Positions 1 through 8,570 of a stretch of 50,227 bases of DNA are shown in pieces. The stretch comes from Leptolyngbyaceae cyanobacterium RU_5_1 (lineage in GTDB: Bacteria; Cyanobacteriota; Cyanobacteriia; Leptolyngbyales; Leptolyngbyaceae): positions 1-50,227 of the forward strand of contig JAAUSG010000011.1 in assembly GCA_012034055.1 (NCBI GenBank), in the 5' to 3' direction. Made by a program: the position numbers and the translations under genes. Below the pieces are notes generated by a model. That model saw nothing but the letters and a program-made list of their open reading frames with translations. It ran no database searches and was not told the origin of the DNA. Every line of letters begins with the position of its first letter. Within the stretch, counting starts at the first letter, position 1.

Positions 1-57
1 CAATATCACAATCTGTAGGGAAGAACGGCCTTCTTCCCTATAGCCCGGAAATCGTTT

Positions 58-753
58 GTGAACCCGATGATTATAGTCTTTCCAAAGCAAATCGTTCGCT
101 ACTTGTTTACGATAGCTGTCGTATTGGATGGACTGAGTTTTCTGGTGCAACTCCCCCGGTATGCTTTAGGCTATGCACTTCCGCAAAAAATAGTGGACTT
201 TTTTAATATTGGCGGGGAGTACAATCCGCAAGCCTGGTACTCATCTCTACTGCTGGTGCTCTGTTCACTGCTACTCCTGCTCATTGCTGCAGAAGAAAGA
301 AGACTGTTCTCTAACACCACGGGATATTGGTATGGGTTATCGTTCGTGTTCTTCTACCTGGCAAGTGATGAAATGTTGCTGCTCCATGAACGAGCCAGTG
401 AACTGTTAAGCCCTCACATTCACGCCGTTGGCATTTTTCGCTACGCATGGGTCGTGATTGCAATTCCTATTTGTCTAATTCTGGGAGTCGTCTTTCTCAA
501 GTTCCTGCTCAACCTGCCCCAGAGAATTCGCACGCTGTTTTTTGTCTCTGCCGGTCTCTACTTAGGCGGAGCCTTAATACTAGAGATGATTGAGGGGGCA
601 GTAGCAAGCCTGTATGGAGAGGGCAGCATATTTGATTTTCTGCTGGTTGCGATCGAAGAATTTCTAGAAAAACTGGGTACGATTCTGTTCATCTATGCCT
701 TGCTGACCCACATCAGACTGTCAATCAAATCAATCCAGATTGAAATCCGGTGA
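58..753 (+). CDS. Multi-pass membrane protein, unknown function
   Basis: A 231-residue integral membrane protein with about six hydrophobic segments (roughly residues 12-32, 58-77, 88-105, 124-150, 160-178 and 200-220). Acidic, charged stretches lie between helices, including DEMLLLHER near residue 104 and EEFLEKLG near residue 201. The family is not recognised beyond 'conserved cyanobacterial membrane protein'; the charged pairs near helix ends might bind metal or protons, which is inference only. The GTG at 58 has a weak GGAA seven bases upstream; an in-frame ATG at 67 is equally possible. It converges on the DUF423 gene with a gap of only 26 bases. Confidence 0.7.
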   Translation: MNPMIIVFPKQIVRYLFTIAVVLDGLSFLVQLPRYALGYALPQKIVDFFNIGGEYNPQAWYSSLLLVLCSLLLLLIAAEERRLFSNTTGYWYGLSFVFFYLASDEMLLLHERASELLSPHIHAVGIFRYAWVVIAIPICLILGVVFLKFLLNLPQRIRTLFFVSAGLYLGGALILEMIEGAVASLYGEGSIFDFLLVAIEEFLEKLGTILFIYALLTHIRLSIKSIQIEIR

Positions 754-779
754 TGCTGTTTGGCGATCGCCTCCTGGAC

Positions 780-1157
780 TCACTTGTAGCTCAGGGCGGC
801 GATCGCCAGACATCCCCATCCCACTATGAACATCACTCCACCCAATGGTGCGATCGCTCCCAACCACTTGATGCCACTGAAGCTGAGAGCATAGAGGCTG
901 CCGGAGAAAAGCAGGACGCCAGCAACAAAGGCGTAACCAGCAACAGTCAGGGTGAGCGGTGGAAGTTCAGCCCGGCTCAACAGCAGCGCCACAACCAGCA
1001 GGGCCAGGGCGTGATACATCTGATACCGAGCGCCGGTTTCAAAGATGTCCAAAGCGCGTTCAGTGAGCTTGTCGCGCAGAGCATGGGAGGCAAAGGCCCC
1101 GGCTGCAACAGAGGTGCCGCCAAATAGGGATGCGATCGCGAGGAAGAGGTGAGGCAT
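780..1157 (-). CDS. DUF423 family small membrane protein
   Basis: A 125-residue protein with four hydrophobic helices. It begins MPHLFLAIASLFGG and carries the family features GAFASHAL, a YQMYHALAL helix and SGSLYALS. The length matches DUF423 (YgdD-like) proteins, whose function is unknown. The reading frame stays open for 34 more codons upstream, but that part is an artificial run of Pro, His and Leu translated from a GGGGACA-type tandem repeat, so the ATG at 1157 is the start. It is an inner-membrane protein by prediction. Confidence 0.88.
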   Translation of the reverse strand: MPHLFLAIASLFGGTSVAAGAFASHALRDKLTERALDIFETGARYQMYHALALLVVALLLSRAELPPLTLTVAGYAFVAGVLLFSGSLYALSFSGIKWLGAIAPLGGVMFIVGWGCLAIAALSYK

Positions 1158-1159
1158 AA

Positions 1160-1326
1160 GCGGGTGAGGGAGGTAAGGGAGATGGGGAAGATGAGGGAGG
1201 TGGGGGGTGGGGAGGTAGGGAGACACGGGGACACGGGGACACGGAGACACGGAGAACAATCATAAATTAACAATCCTCTAGCCTCTGGCCTCTTGCCTTT
1301 CAATCTAAAATCTAAAATCTAAAATT
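1160..1326. repeat. Low-complexity heptamer-type tandem repeats
   Basis: This intergenic stretch consists of G-rich tandem repeats (units like GGGAGGT, then GGGGACAC or GGAGACAC), followed by AATCTAA heptamers near 1300-1326. Short tandemly repeated repetitive sequences of seven bases are typical of filamentous cyanobacterial intergenic DNA. No promoter could be distinguished within it. Confidence 0.75.
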
Positions 1327-1327
1327 T

Positions 1328-1771
1328 CTAGCTGCCGCTTTCTAACTGCTTGCTTCCATCAGAACCATCCAGATTGAAGTAGTAAGAAAAGTTGCCTTCT
1401 TCGGTGACGTTGTAGATGGCGTTGAATTCTTTGGCGCGATCGTCCAGGTAGGCTTTGGCGGCTTCACCGTCGAGTTCGGTTTCCATTGAGAAACGCAGCA
1501 CTGTTAGATGGCCGTTGCTTTCTTTCAAGAGGCGAAAGAAGGTGGAGCGGAGGCGATCGCCCTCCTGCTTGCTACTTCGCTGACGGGCTGACCAAACCAA
1601 CCATCCTCCCAGAGCGGTGGGGGGTAATCCGAAGAGAATCAAAGCGGCTAATGCACCTTCACGGTCTTTGGACGGAGCCTTGAGGTCCATCACCCCAATC
1701 GTGGATAGTAACGTAATGGGTACTCCAATTCCTAGCAAAATACCTGCCGCAATCTTGGTCAACTGCCTCAT
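1328..1771 (-). CDS. Small membrane protein, conserved hypothetical
   Basis: A 147-residue protein with two hydrophobic helices near residues 7-28 and 40-62. A basic linker (SARQRSSKQEG) and a soluble C-terminal domain of about 80 residues with alternating hydrophobic pattern follow. The C-terminal part contains GHLTVLRFSMETELDGEAAKAYLDDRA, which reads like a small alpha/beta regulatory domain, but no family is recognised. It starts at ATG 1771. The gene stands alone, with repeats downstream. Confidence 0.65.
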   Translation of the reverse strand: MRQLTKIAAGILLGIGVPITLLSTIGVMDLKAPSKDREGALAALILFGLPPTALGGWLVWSARQRSSKQEGDRLRSTFFRLLKESNGHLTVLRFSMETELDGEAAKAYLDDRAKEFNAIYNVTEEGNFSYYFNLDGSDGSKQLESGS

Positions 1772-1893
1772 AGTTTCAGCCGTGAGTTCTATGCTGTTGA
1801 CATCTTAGCTTTGCTAAACGGCTTCGGTAAGCTATTCCATGCCCCGATCGCTGAATCACTATAATCAACCTACACGGCGTTCTCGGTAGACGA

Positions 1894-2048
1894 ATAACAC
1901 TCTCAGTCTCAAAACCGGATTTATCAGTTCAAATTCCACCGTTGCGCTGCTGGCACCAGGCAACGTGGGAAGCGTATGTTGCCTTGCGAGATGCTCTGAT
2001 TCAAGACCGGATGCGGCTGGCGTTTAATCAAGGATGGTTGTGGGTTGA
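1894..2048 (+). pseudogene. Uma2-family endonuclease N-terminal remnant
   Basis: This frame encodes about 52 residues, including TWEAYVALRDAL and RMRLAFNQGWLWVE. That is the N-terminal signature of Uma2 family proteins (PD-(D/E)XK nuclease fold). The expected start position at 1894 is ATA rather than ATG. The frame runs straight into the 89-bp palindromic element at 2049 and stops within it, so everything after GWLWVE, including the nuclease core, is missing. It is a broken gene; the element probably caused or accompanied the truncation. Confidence 0.55.
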
Positions 2049-2137
2049 GGTCGTGTTCCAAAAAAGTTGTTTTCGTCTGTAGGAACGTTATATATAACGT
2101 TCCTACAAAAGGTTAACCACACATCTGGAACACGACC
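2049..2137. mobile_element. MITE-like element family 1, copy a
   Basis: An 89-bp element bounded by 11-bp perfect terminal inverted repeats (GGTCGTGTTCC and GGAACACGACC). It contains a 30-bp perfect palindrome at 2078-2107 centred on TATATA. The second copy at 4172-4260 differs at a single base. It has no coding capacity, so it would need a transposase in trans. The flanks (TGGGTTGA and CCCAGGGA) show no target duplication. Confidence 0.8.
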
Positions 2138-2189
2138 CCAGGGAAGTTTTAAATGCTCACGCTAGCGAACCAACCTTCCTTTTGATTGT

Positions 2190-4007
2190 CTACAGGGTTG
2201 CCTGGAGTTGGTCCAGTAAGCCTTCTACGTATTGCAAAGCGGCGCGAATGGTGGCGGGATTTTCCAGATCTACGTCCACATACTTACGCAGCGCTGCGAC
2301 TTGATCGACACTGCCGCCTGCGGCGAGGAGTTCCAGATAGCCAGGGATGAAGTCTTTACCAACCTGCCGGTATTTCTGGTAGCAGGCCAGGCTGACGATG
2401 TTGGAGGCGGTGTATTGGTAGCAGTAGAAGGGTTTGAAGTAGATGTGTCCGATGCGTGCCCAATCGTAGTCGTGTTCTGGGAGGACTTCGACGGCATCGC
2501 TGCAGAGTTCCTGGTACAGCGATCGCCACTGTGCATTAACGAAGCTGTGGTCGAAGCTGCCTTGCAGGGCGCGATCGTGGATGGCCAATTCCAATCGGCT
2601 GATTGTGCTTTGTCGGAAAAGCAGGTTGAGCTGATCTTCGAGTTGGCGGGTGATTAGAGACTTCTTCAGGGCGGGATTATCGCTGGCTTGCTGAAGCAGG
2701 TAGTCCAGCAGCAGCAGTTCATTGAAGGTGGAAGCAATTTCAGCCAGCACCATGGGCGGATTGCTGTTGAAGTAGGTTTGGCGATCGCCGATTTGGGCAA
2801 AATGCAGCCCATGCCCCATTTCGTGAGCCAGGGTGAACAGGGAGTTGTAGTCATCCGTGTAGGAGAGCAGCAGGTAGCTGTGTTTGCCGTGGCTGTACCA
2901 GCAGAAGGCTCCACCCCGTTTACCGGGACGCACTTTGGCATCGACCCAGTCCTTAATGAAGAATTCTTTGGCCCGACGGGCGTAGTTGGGGTCAAACTGG
3001 TCTAACGCCGCCAGTAGGGTTTCGACTCCGGTTTTGTAGGGAAGGGGTGCAACGGGTTCCTCGGCCCACGGGGCATAAACATCACAGGTACGGATTTTTT
3101 GTCCCAGGGCGTTGCCTTTCAGAGTGTAGTAGCGTTGCCACAAATCGAAGCGATCGCGCGTTCCGTCCATAATGGCCCGAAACACCGGCTCTGACACTTC
3201 ATCCACCAGGAGCTGCTTTTGCAACGTGGACGAGTAGCCACGCATCTGGTTTTCCAGCTTGTGGTCTTGCGCAACGCTGTTGAGGATGTAGCCGTACAGC
3301 GAGTTGTGCTGGTTCATCACCTGGCGAACCGTCAGATAGGCGTTGTAACGCACTTCTGGGCTGGGATGGAACAGCAGAGCGCTAAGTTCGGCTTCGGTGC
3401 TGAAGGATTTGTCGTCGGGTGTGGTGACTGGATTGTATTCTTGCTCACCCAGATGCACAGACCGGAGGTTGATGAACGCCTGCCGTCCGGTCAGGTTATC
3501 CTGGTTACGGGTTTGCTCTACGTCTTCTGAAAGGGTGTAAGGCCGAAACTTGGCGATTGTGTAGAGGTAGTGGCGGTAGGGGTGCAGCATGGTAGCCGCC
3601 TCCAGTTCAGCAAATTTGGCATCGTCCAAACTTTTCAGTTCCAGATCAAAGAACAGGAGCTGGTTCTCGATTCCGGTCAACGCCTCCAGTATTTTGTCCT
3701 GCATCTGCTTGGCTTCGGTGTTGCGGGTGTCAGCAGAGAAGACGAGAGCGGGAAAGGCATACAGAAAGCCGGATTGTTCCGCGATCGCCTCCAATTGCTG
3801 AAAACACGCTGCAATTTGCTCAGGATTCAGTGTATTGACCGTGCCGCGATAGGTATCCCGAAACGTTGCCGCTGTTTGCTGCAGTGTTTCCAAATCTTGC
3901 GCTAGCCTGGGGTCGTCAAATCCCTGATAGAGATCAGACAAATCCCATTCTTGAGGATTGTCGAGCTGAGCAGGGGAAGTCGTGGTGTTTGAAACTGACT
4001 GAACCAA
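2190..4007 (-). CDS. pepF: Oligoendopeptidase F (M3B metallopeptidase)
   Basis: A 605-residue cytoplasmic zinc peptidase of family M3 that cleaves short peptides. The zinc site is HEMGH at residues 395-399, with the third ligand Glu at about 423 in the LAEIASTFNE helix. The N-terminal helical domain starts with the characteristic WDLSDLYQGFDDP segment. The length is normal for the family. The start is TTG at 4007, supported by AAGGAG seven bases upstream (complement of 4015-4020). The gene is monocistronic and lies between two near-identical palindromic elements (2049-2137 and 4172-4260). No defect is visible. Confidence 0.93.
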   Translation of the reverse strand: MVQSVSNTTTSPAQLDNPQEWDLSDLYQGFDDPRLAQDLETLQQTAATFRDTYRGTVNTLNPEQIAACFQQLEAIAEQSGFLYAFPALVFSADTRNTEAKQMQDKILEALTGIENQLLFFDLELKSLDDAKFAELEAATMLHPYRHYLYTIAKFRPYTLSEDVEQTRNQDNLTGRQAFINLRSVHLGEQEYNPVTTPDDKSFSTEAELSALLFHPSPEVRYNAYLTVRQVMNQHNSLYGYILNSVAQDHKLENQMRGYSSTLQKQLLVDEVSEPVFRAIMDGTRDRFDLWQRYYTLKGNALGQKIRTCDVYAPWAEEPVAPLPYKTGVETLLAALDQFDPNYARRAKEFFIKDWVDAKVRPGKRGGAFCWYSHGKHSYLLLSYTDDYNSLFTLAHEMGHGLHFAQIGDRQTYFNSNPPMVLAEIASTFNELLLLDYLLQQASDNPALKKSLITRQLEDQLNLLFRQSTISRLELAIHDRALQGSFDHSFVNAQWRSLYQELCSDAVEVLPEHDYDWARIGHIYFKPFYCYQYTASNIVSLACYQKYRQVGKDFIPGYLELLAAGGSVDQVAALRKYVDVDLENPATIRAALQYVEGLLDQLQATL

Positions 4008-4171
4008 AATTGGACTCCTTTTCGCGACCTACTTGACTATCATCTTAAACAAATTCATTTCGTCTTCGCTTAAGGGATGAGAATGAAAATATCCGATGCT
4101 GCTCGAATGACTACTCAGTAAATGGACACCCTATGGAGACAATTAAGCTGAACAGGCTGAGAGCGTCATTC

Positions 4172-4260
4172 GGTCGTGTTCCAAAAAAGTTATTTTCGTC
4201 TGTAGGAACGTTATATATAACGTTCCTACAAAAGGTTAACCACACATCTGGAACACGACC
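4172..4260. mobile_element. MITE-like element family 1, copy b
   Basis: The same 89-bp element as at 2049-2137, with one base different (position 4191, A for G). It has 11-bp terminal inverted repeats and the 30-bp palindrome at 4201-4230. CGTCATTC lies immediately on both sides (4164-4171 and 4261-4268) and could be an 8-bp target duplication. The right flank is a tract of seven-base units like GTCATTC, so the match could instead reflect insertion inside a tandem repeat. The element ends 69 bases before the CPBP protease gene. Confidence 0.82.
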
Positions 4261-4298
4261 CGTCATTCATCATTCATCATTCGCCATTCGTCATTCGC
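4261..4298. repeat. CATTC-type heptamer tract
   Basis: Five imperfect copies of a seven-base unit (GTCATTC, ATCATTC, GCCATTC) follow the palindromic element directly. This is a common cyanobacterial intergenic tandem repeat. Confidence 0.7.
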
Positions 4299-4329
4299 AA
4301 CCGCCCCTAGTGTACCTTTATCGCCACTC

Positions 4330-5223
4330 ATGACCCAGGAACCCAATAATCCGTTTCTGAACCTCAGAGTTCGCAACTTGCTGCTCTGGGGGCTGCTGTT
4401 TTCCCTGATGTTCGGGTTTGTTCTGGGTGCGATCGCGCAATCATTTAACCTGAACCTGGACGACCCAGTTTGGATTTTGATCACCTACATTTTGCTGTTC
4501 GTGTCGCTCAGTCTCTGGCTGATTGTACAGTTCAAGCGGCAAAGAGTCAGCCTGAGATGGGTAACGGGTCGGATTCCCAACCATCCAAAGTGGCTATCAA
4601 CGGCTGGCTTGGTGATTGCAACGCTGCTGTTTTCCCTGAGTTCTTTTCAACTGGCGTTTTACGTGATCTCGTTTGCTGCCCCATCGTTTGTGGAGTCGTT
4701 GCTGCAAGAACTCTCAGCCCAAGCCAATCCCCAAACCGCTGCCCCGCTGCTCTATGAACCGCTGAGCGTAATTGCGTCGGTGATCGTGGCTCCCCTGTCC
4801 GAAGAGTTGATTTTTAGAGGCTTTATTTTGCAGCGCTGGGCTGTCAAATGGAATTTGCCACTGGCGTTGATTGTGTCATCGCTGGTATTTGGGCTGCTAC
4901 ATCCCAACCCGATTGGGCTAACGGTGTTTGGGTTGGTGATGGGGTTGCTGTATGTCAAGACGCGATCGCTGATGGTGCCGATTCTGTGTCATGCGCTGAA
5001 CAATGTACTGGCAAAAGCAATGGAATTTTTGCCCATTGACTCAGGTTCTACCGAAATCCCAAATCTGGAGCAGTTCCGCTCAGAGGTGGGAATTGGAATT
5101 CTTTTGATGGTGGTGTCTGCTCCCTGGTTAATCCAGTTCATTACCAAGAATTTCCCGCGCCAAGATGCGACGATTCCGTATCTTATCAACGTACTCTCAG
5201 CTTCTGCTCGGCGCTCCGTTTAA
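4330..5223 (+). CDS. CPBP family intramembrane glutamic endopeptidase
   Basis: A 297-residue multi-pass membrane protein of the CPBP (CAAX protease/Abi) family. The catalytic motif EELIFRG spans residues 158-164, with the paired Glu 158/159 and Arg 163. Motif 2 carries His 191 in FGLLH, and the final motif HALNN is at 221-225, so all expected active-site residues are present. The N-terminal half contributes two or three extra helices. Cyanobacterial members have been linked to membrane protein maturation or immunity, but the substrate here is unknown. The start is ATG 4330. Confidence 0.88.
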   Translation: MTQEPNNPFLNLRVRNLLLWGLLFSLMFGFVLGAIAQSFNLNLDDPVWILITYILLFVSLSLWLIVQFKRQRVSLRWVTGRIPNHPKWLSTAGLVIATLLFSLSSFQLAFYVISFAAPSFVESLLQELSAQANPQTAAPLLYEPLSVIASVIVAPLSEELIFRGFILQRWAVKWNLPLALIVSSLVFGLLHPNPIGLTVFGLVMGLLYVKTRSLMVPILCHALNNVLAKAMEFLPIDSGSTEIPNLEQFRSEVGIGILLMVVSAPWLIQFITKNFPRQDATIPYLINVLSASARRSV

Positions 5224-5239
5224 ACTCCAGATTTTTAGT

Positions 5240-5401
5240 TAAACCACGTCCAGCTCGAAATCTGTAGCTTTCCCGTCAGAAAAACTGGCGTTGCTGAAAA
5301 GCTGTATGAATCGAAACTTCGTTTCGATTCATACAGCACCTTTTTCATACCCAGAATCAGCAGCGTCGAAAAACTCCAGGTCTGGACGTGGACAAGGTTT
5401 A
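5240..5401. mobile_element. MITE-like element family 2, long copy
   Basis: A 162-bp element whose ends match those of the 73-bp copy at 14395-14467. The left end runs TAAACCACGTCCAG into GCTCGAAATCTGTAGC; the right end includes CTCCAGGTCTGGACGTG and ends in GGTTTA. About 90 extra bases in the centre carry a 17-bp stem hairpin (5301-5317 with 5321-5337, loop TTC), embedded in a longer imperfect cruciform. AGTT is found outside both ends (5237-5240 and 5401-5404) if the element is taken as AAACC...GGTTT. It has no coding capacity. Confidence 0.72.
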
Positions 5402-5460
5402 GTTCAAGCACTGTCTTGAAATCCTGCAATAGCATTCTGCTTGTTACTGGGCAGCCAGTT

Positions 5461-7578
5461 CTAGCCAATCAGCTTGTCAGGTGTCAGCGGCAGACTGCGG
5501 AGTCGTTTGCCAGTGGCATGGTAGACGGCGTTGGCGATCGCGGCAGAAACACCGGTAATCCCGATTTCACCGACGCCGCGTGCGCCGATGGGGTTGAAGT
5601 TCAAGTCGGGTTTGCCGACAAAGGCAACGTCAATCCGGGGCGTGTCGGCATGGGCAGGGAAGTGGTAGGTGGCCAGGTCGTAGACAACGGGATAGCCCGT
5701 GTTGGGATCCAGGTGAGCCTCCTCCATCAACGCTTGACCGATGCCCATAATCACAGCGCCGCGTACCTGGCTGGCAGCAGCTTTGGCGTTGATCACCTGG
5801 CCAATATTCATCACCGATACCCAACGGGTGACGCGCAGGCGGCCAATTTCTTCATCCACGGTGACCTCGGCAAAATGGGCACCCCAGGACTGAAACGCCC
5901 ATTTCTTCATCTCCGCACCGGGAGCGGATGATGCCGTTGCCTCGATCGCTCCCCGCCCAGACTGACGCAATGCTGCACACGCCTCTGATGCCGTCGTACA
6001 GTTCGCGGTTTTGAGCACCTCTTGACAGGCGGCTGTCACCGCAGGAGCCAGAGAAGCGGTCATTTGGGAGCCACCTGCCAGTCCGCCATCGGGCAGCCGC
6101 GAGTCGCCCATCTCCACCCGTATCTTTTCCACCGGAATTCCCAGCACCTCAGCGGCTGTCACGGCGACAACGGTATAGGCTCCAGTGCCCATGTCATTGG
6201 CAGCGGTGAGCACGTGCGCTGTCCCGTCGGGCAACAGCCGGACTTTGACGGATGCTCTGCCGCGCAATCCGGGAAACGTGGCGGCGGCCATGCCCCAACC
6301 CACCCGTTTACCGTCACGGGTCAGCGATCGCACCTGCATCGGTCGATCGTTCCAGCCGAACCGTTCGGCACCGACGTTCAGGCAATCGGCGAAGTGCTTG
6401 GCGGAGAAGGGGAGTCCCTTGCGTTGGTGTTCCCTGGTTTCGTTTTTGAGGCGCAGTTCCACCGGATCCATCTTCAGCGCCCAGGCCAGCTCGTCCATTG
6501 CCGATTCCAGTGCCCACAGTCCCGGATTCTCTCCCGGTGCCCGCATGAAGGTGGGAGTGCCGATGTTCATGACTGCCAGTTCCTGCTTGAGCTGCAGGTT
6601 GGGGACGGTGTACATGACCGGGGTGATGCCGGTACACGGCTCTATGAACACATCCACGGGTGAGGTGTAGGATTTGACTTCGTGGGCGATCGCGGTCAAC
6701 ATCCCGTCTTTGGTTGCCGCCAACCGCAACATCTGCTCCGTTTCAGAGCGATGGCCCGCATTGGCCGTCATCTGGCGACGGCTGAGGACAACCTTGAGCG
6801 GACGCTTGACCTGACGCGCTACCGCCGCACAGAGAATCGCATGGGGCCAGGGAACTGCTTTGCAGCCAAAGGCACCACCAATGTAAGGCGCAACAATCCG
6901 TACCTTTTCAGCCGGGAGTGCAAAGAGTTCGGCGTAGGTGCGTTGGGCCCCGGCTACCCATTGCGTGTGCTCGTAGACGGTGAGTGCATCTGCCCCTTGC
7001 CAGTGGGCAATGATGGCGTGAGGTTCAATGGGTGCGTGCAGTTCGGTGGAACTCGTGTAGGTCGCCTCAATCTTGATGGCAGCATTAGCCAGCCCTGCCG
7101 CTATATTCCCCTTTGCAAACGCGAACTCTTCTCCAAACTGGGGCGGTGCTTCCTTAAACGTCACCTTTTTCGCGTCGATCAAAGGCGTTTGGGTATCGTA
7201 CTCAACCTTGACCAGATGTGCACCGTGCCGGGCCCGCTCAAACGTATCAGCAACCACCAGACCGATGATTTGGCCGGCATAGTGGACTTGATTATCCGAT
7301 AGGGGCAGGCGGGCCTCGTAAATTTTCGAGTTCATGAAATCGTTCTTAGGCATGAACACCTTAGGAGCGTTTTTGTGAGTAAACACGGCGATTACTCCGG
7401 GTGCTTTTTCCGCCTCACGCGTGTCGATCGCCCGAATCTGCCCGTTCGCAACGCTGGCCGTGATCAGATACCCATGAACCAATCCTGAAATCTGGTGTTC
7501 TGCCGAGTAGGTGGCCGAACCGGTTACCTTGGCGCGTCCCTCGGTGCGGCTGACTGAAGTGCCAATCACGTTGCTCAT
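5461..7578 (-). CDS. paoC: Aldehyde oxidase-type molybdenum subunit (PaoC/YagR-like)
   Basis: A 705-residue molybdopterin-binding large subunit of the xanthine dehydrogenase family, the catalytic subunit of a three-subunit aldehyde oxidase. The N-terminal hammerhead domain begins with SVSRTEGRAKVTGSATYSAE. The molybdenum-binding domains carry GGAFGCK, FMRAPGE and the catalytic Glu (about 671) in GVGEIG. It lacks the GGFGGKE and AFRGFGG residues that position purines, so the substrate is more likely an aldehyde. The start ATG overlaps the stop of the FAD subunit gene by four bases (ATGA), indicating translational coupling. It is the last gene of the operon. No PaoD-like cofactor insertase is present here. 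Confidence 0.88.
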   Translation of the reverse strand: MSNVIGTSVSRTEGRAKVTGSATYSAEHQISGLVHGYLITASVANGQIRAIDTREAEKAPGVIAVFTHKNAPKVFMPKNDFMNSKIYEARLPLSDNQVHYAGQIIGLVVADTFERARHGAHLVKVEYDTQTPLIDAKKVTFKEAPPQFGEEFAFAKGNIAAGLANAAIKIEATYTSSTELHAPIEPHAIIAHWQGADALTVYEHTQWVAGAQRTYAELFALPAEKVRIVAPYIGGAFGCKAVPWPHAILCAAVARQVKRPLKVVLSRRQMTANAGHRSETEQMLRLAATKDGMLTAIAHEVKSYTSPVDVFIEPCTGITPVMYTVPNLQLKQELAVMNIGTPTFMRAPGENPGLWALESAMDELAWALKMDPVELRLKNETREHQRKGLPFSAKHFADCLNVGAERFGWNDRPMQVRSLTRDGKRVGWGMAAATFPGLRGRASVKVRLLPDGTAHVLTAANDMGTGAYTVVAVTAAEVLGIPVEKIRVEMGDSRLPDGGLAGGSQMTASLAPAVTAACQEVLKTANCTTASEACAALRQSGRGAIEATASSAPGAEMKKWAFQSWGAHFAEVTVDEEIGRLRVTRWVSVMNIGQVINAKAAASQVRGAVIMGIGQALMEEAHLDPNTGYPVVYDLATYHFPAHADTPRIDVAFVGKPDLNFNPIGARGVGEIGITGVSAAIANAVYHATGKRLRSLPLTPDKLIG

Positions 7579-8570
7579 GCTACCCCTCCTCCGTTTGCAG
7601 AGATTGTCAGCGATCGCTGGATCGCCCGTTTTGCTAATTCAACTTTGAAGCCGTTGTAGGCCAGTGGCTGCGCTCCCTGGAGAGCAATTTCGGCGGACTG
7701 CTGAAACGTCGCGGTATTCGCGGGTTTGCCGATCAAAAACCGCTCTGCCTCGGTGGGACGCCAGGGCTTATGAGCGACACCGCCCAATGCCAGACGCGCC
7801 GCCTGGATGCGATCGCCCTCCAGCTTCAGCGCCGCCGCCACCGATACTAACGCGAAGGCGTAAGAGGCGCGATCGCGCAGTTTGAGATAGACGCCAGATT
7901 TGGCAAACGGCAGCGGTGGAATCACGACCGCCGTAATCAGTTCTCCTGGTTCCAAATTCGTGTCCCGTTCGGGAGTGTCACCGGGTAGGCGGTGAAAATC
8001 GGTGAAGGGAATCTGTCGCCTGCCCCTGGGGCCTTCGACTTCAACAATGGCGTCTAAGGCCGCGATCGCCACACACATATCCGAGGGATGAACCGCCACA
8101 CACTGGTCACTGGCTCCCAATAATGCGTGCATGCGGTTAATCCCGGTTGTCGCCGGACAGCCCGTTCCCGGTTTTCGCTTGTTGCAGGCAAAGGCAGTGT
8201 CGTAATAATACGGACAGCGCGTCCGTTGCAGGATGTTGCCGCCCACCGTGGCGACATTGCGAATTTGCTGAGAGGCACCGGACAGAATGGCCCGCGAGAG
8301 CAACGGATAATTGCGGCGCACGTCAGGATGGTCGGCGACGGCAGTATTGCTGACCAATGCGCCAATCCGCAATCCCCCGTCCGTCGTTGGTTCAATCCGC
8401 TGCATTTGCAAACGCGTGATGTCGATCAGGTGCGACGGCTCGTCCAGGAAGACTTTCATGCGATCGACCAGATTCGTCCCCCCCGCAATAAACAGAGCCG
8501 CTTGATTAGCACCGGACTGTTGCACCGCCTCTTTTACCGAGGCGGCACGGACATAGGAGAAATTTTTCAT
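7575..8570 (-). CDS. paoB: Aldehyde oxidase FAD-binding subunit with extra Fe-S site (PaoB/YagS-like)
   Basis: A 331-residue FAD-binding medium subunit. The FAD loop FIAGGTNLVDRMK is at residues 27-39 and the second motif RNVATVGGNI at 104-113. Four cysteines at 119, 129, 138 and 157, spaced 10, 9 and 19, match the additional 4Fe-4S-binding loop known in the E. coli PaoB subunit; ordinary xanthine dehydrogenase FAD domains lack it. The gene overlaps both neighbours by four bases, so the three subunits are made together. Electron flow is expected from molybdenum through the 2Fe-2S clusters to FAD. Confidence 0.87.
   Translation of the reverse strand: MKNFSYVRAASVKEAVQQSGANQAALFIAGGTNLVDRMKVFLDEPSHLIDITRLQMQRIEPTTDGGLRIGALVSNTAVADHPDVRRNYPLLSRAILSGASQQIRNVATVGGNILQRTRCPYYYDTAFACNKRKPGTGCPATTGINRMHALLGASDQCVAVHPSDMCVAIAALDAIVEVEGPRGRRQIPFTDFHRLPGDTPERDTNLEPGELITAVVIPPLPFAKSGVYLKLRDRASYAFALVSVAAALKLEGDRIQAARLALGGVAHKPWRPTEAERFLIGKPANTATFQQSAEIALQGAQPLAYNGFKVELAKRAIQRSLTISANGGGVA

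Noticed and set aside
977..1303. Overlapping minus-strand Pro/Leu-rich frames in the tandem repeat upstream of DUF423
   Set aside because: Their composition comes entirely from heptamer-like repeats, so they are not real proteins.
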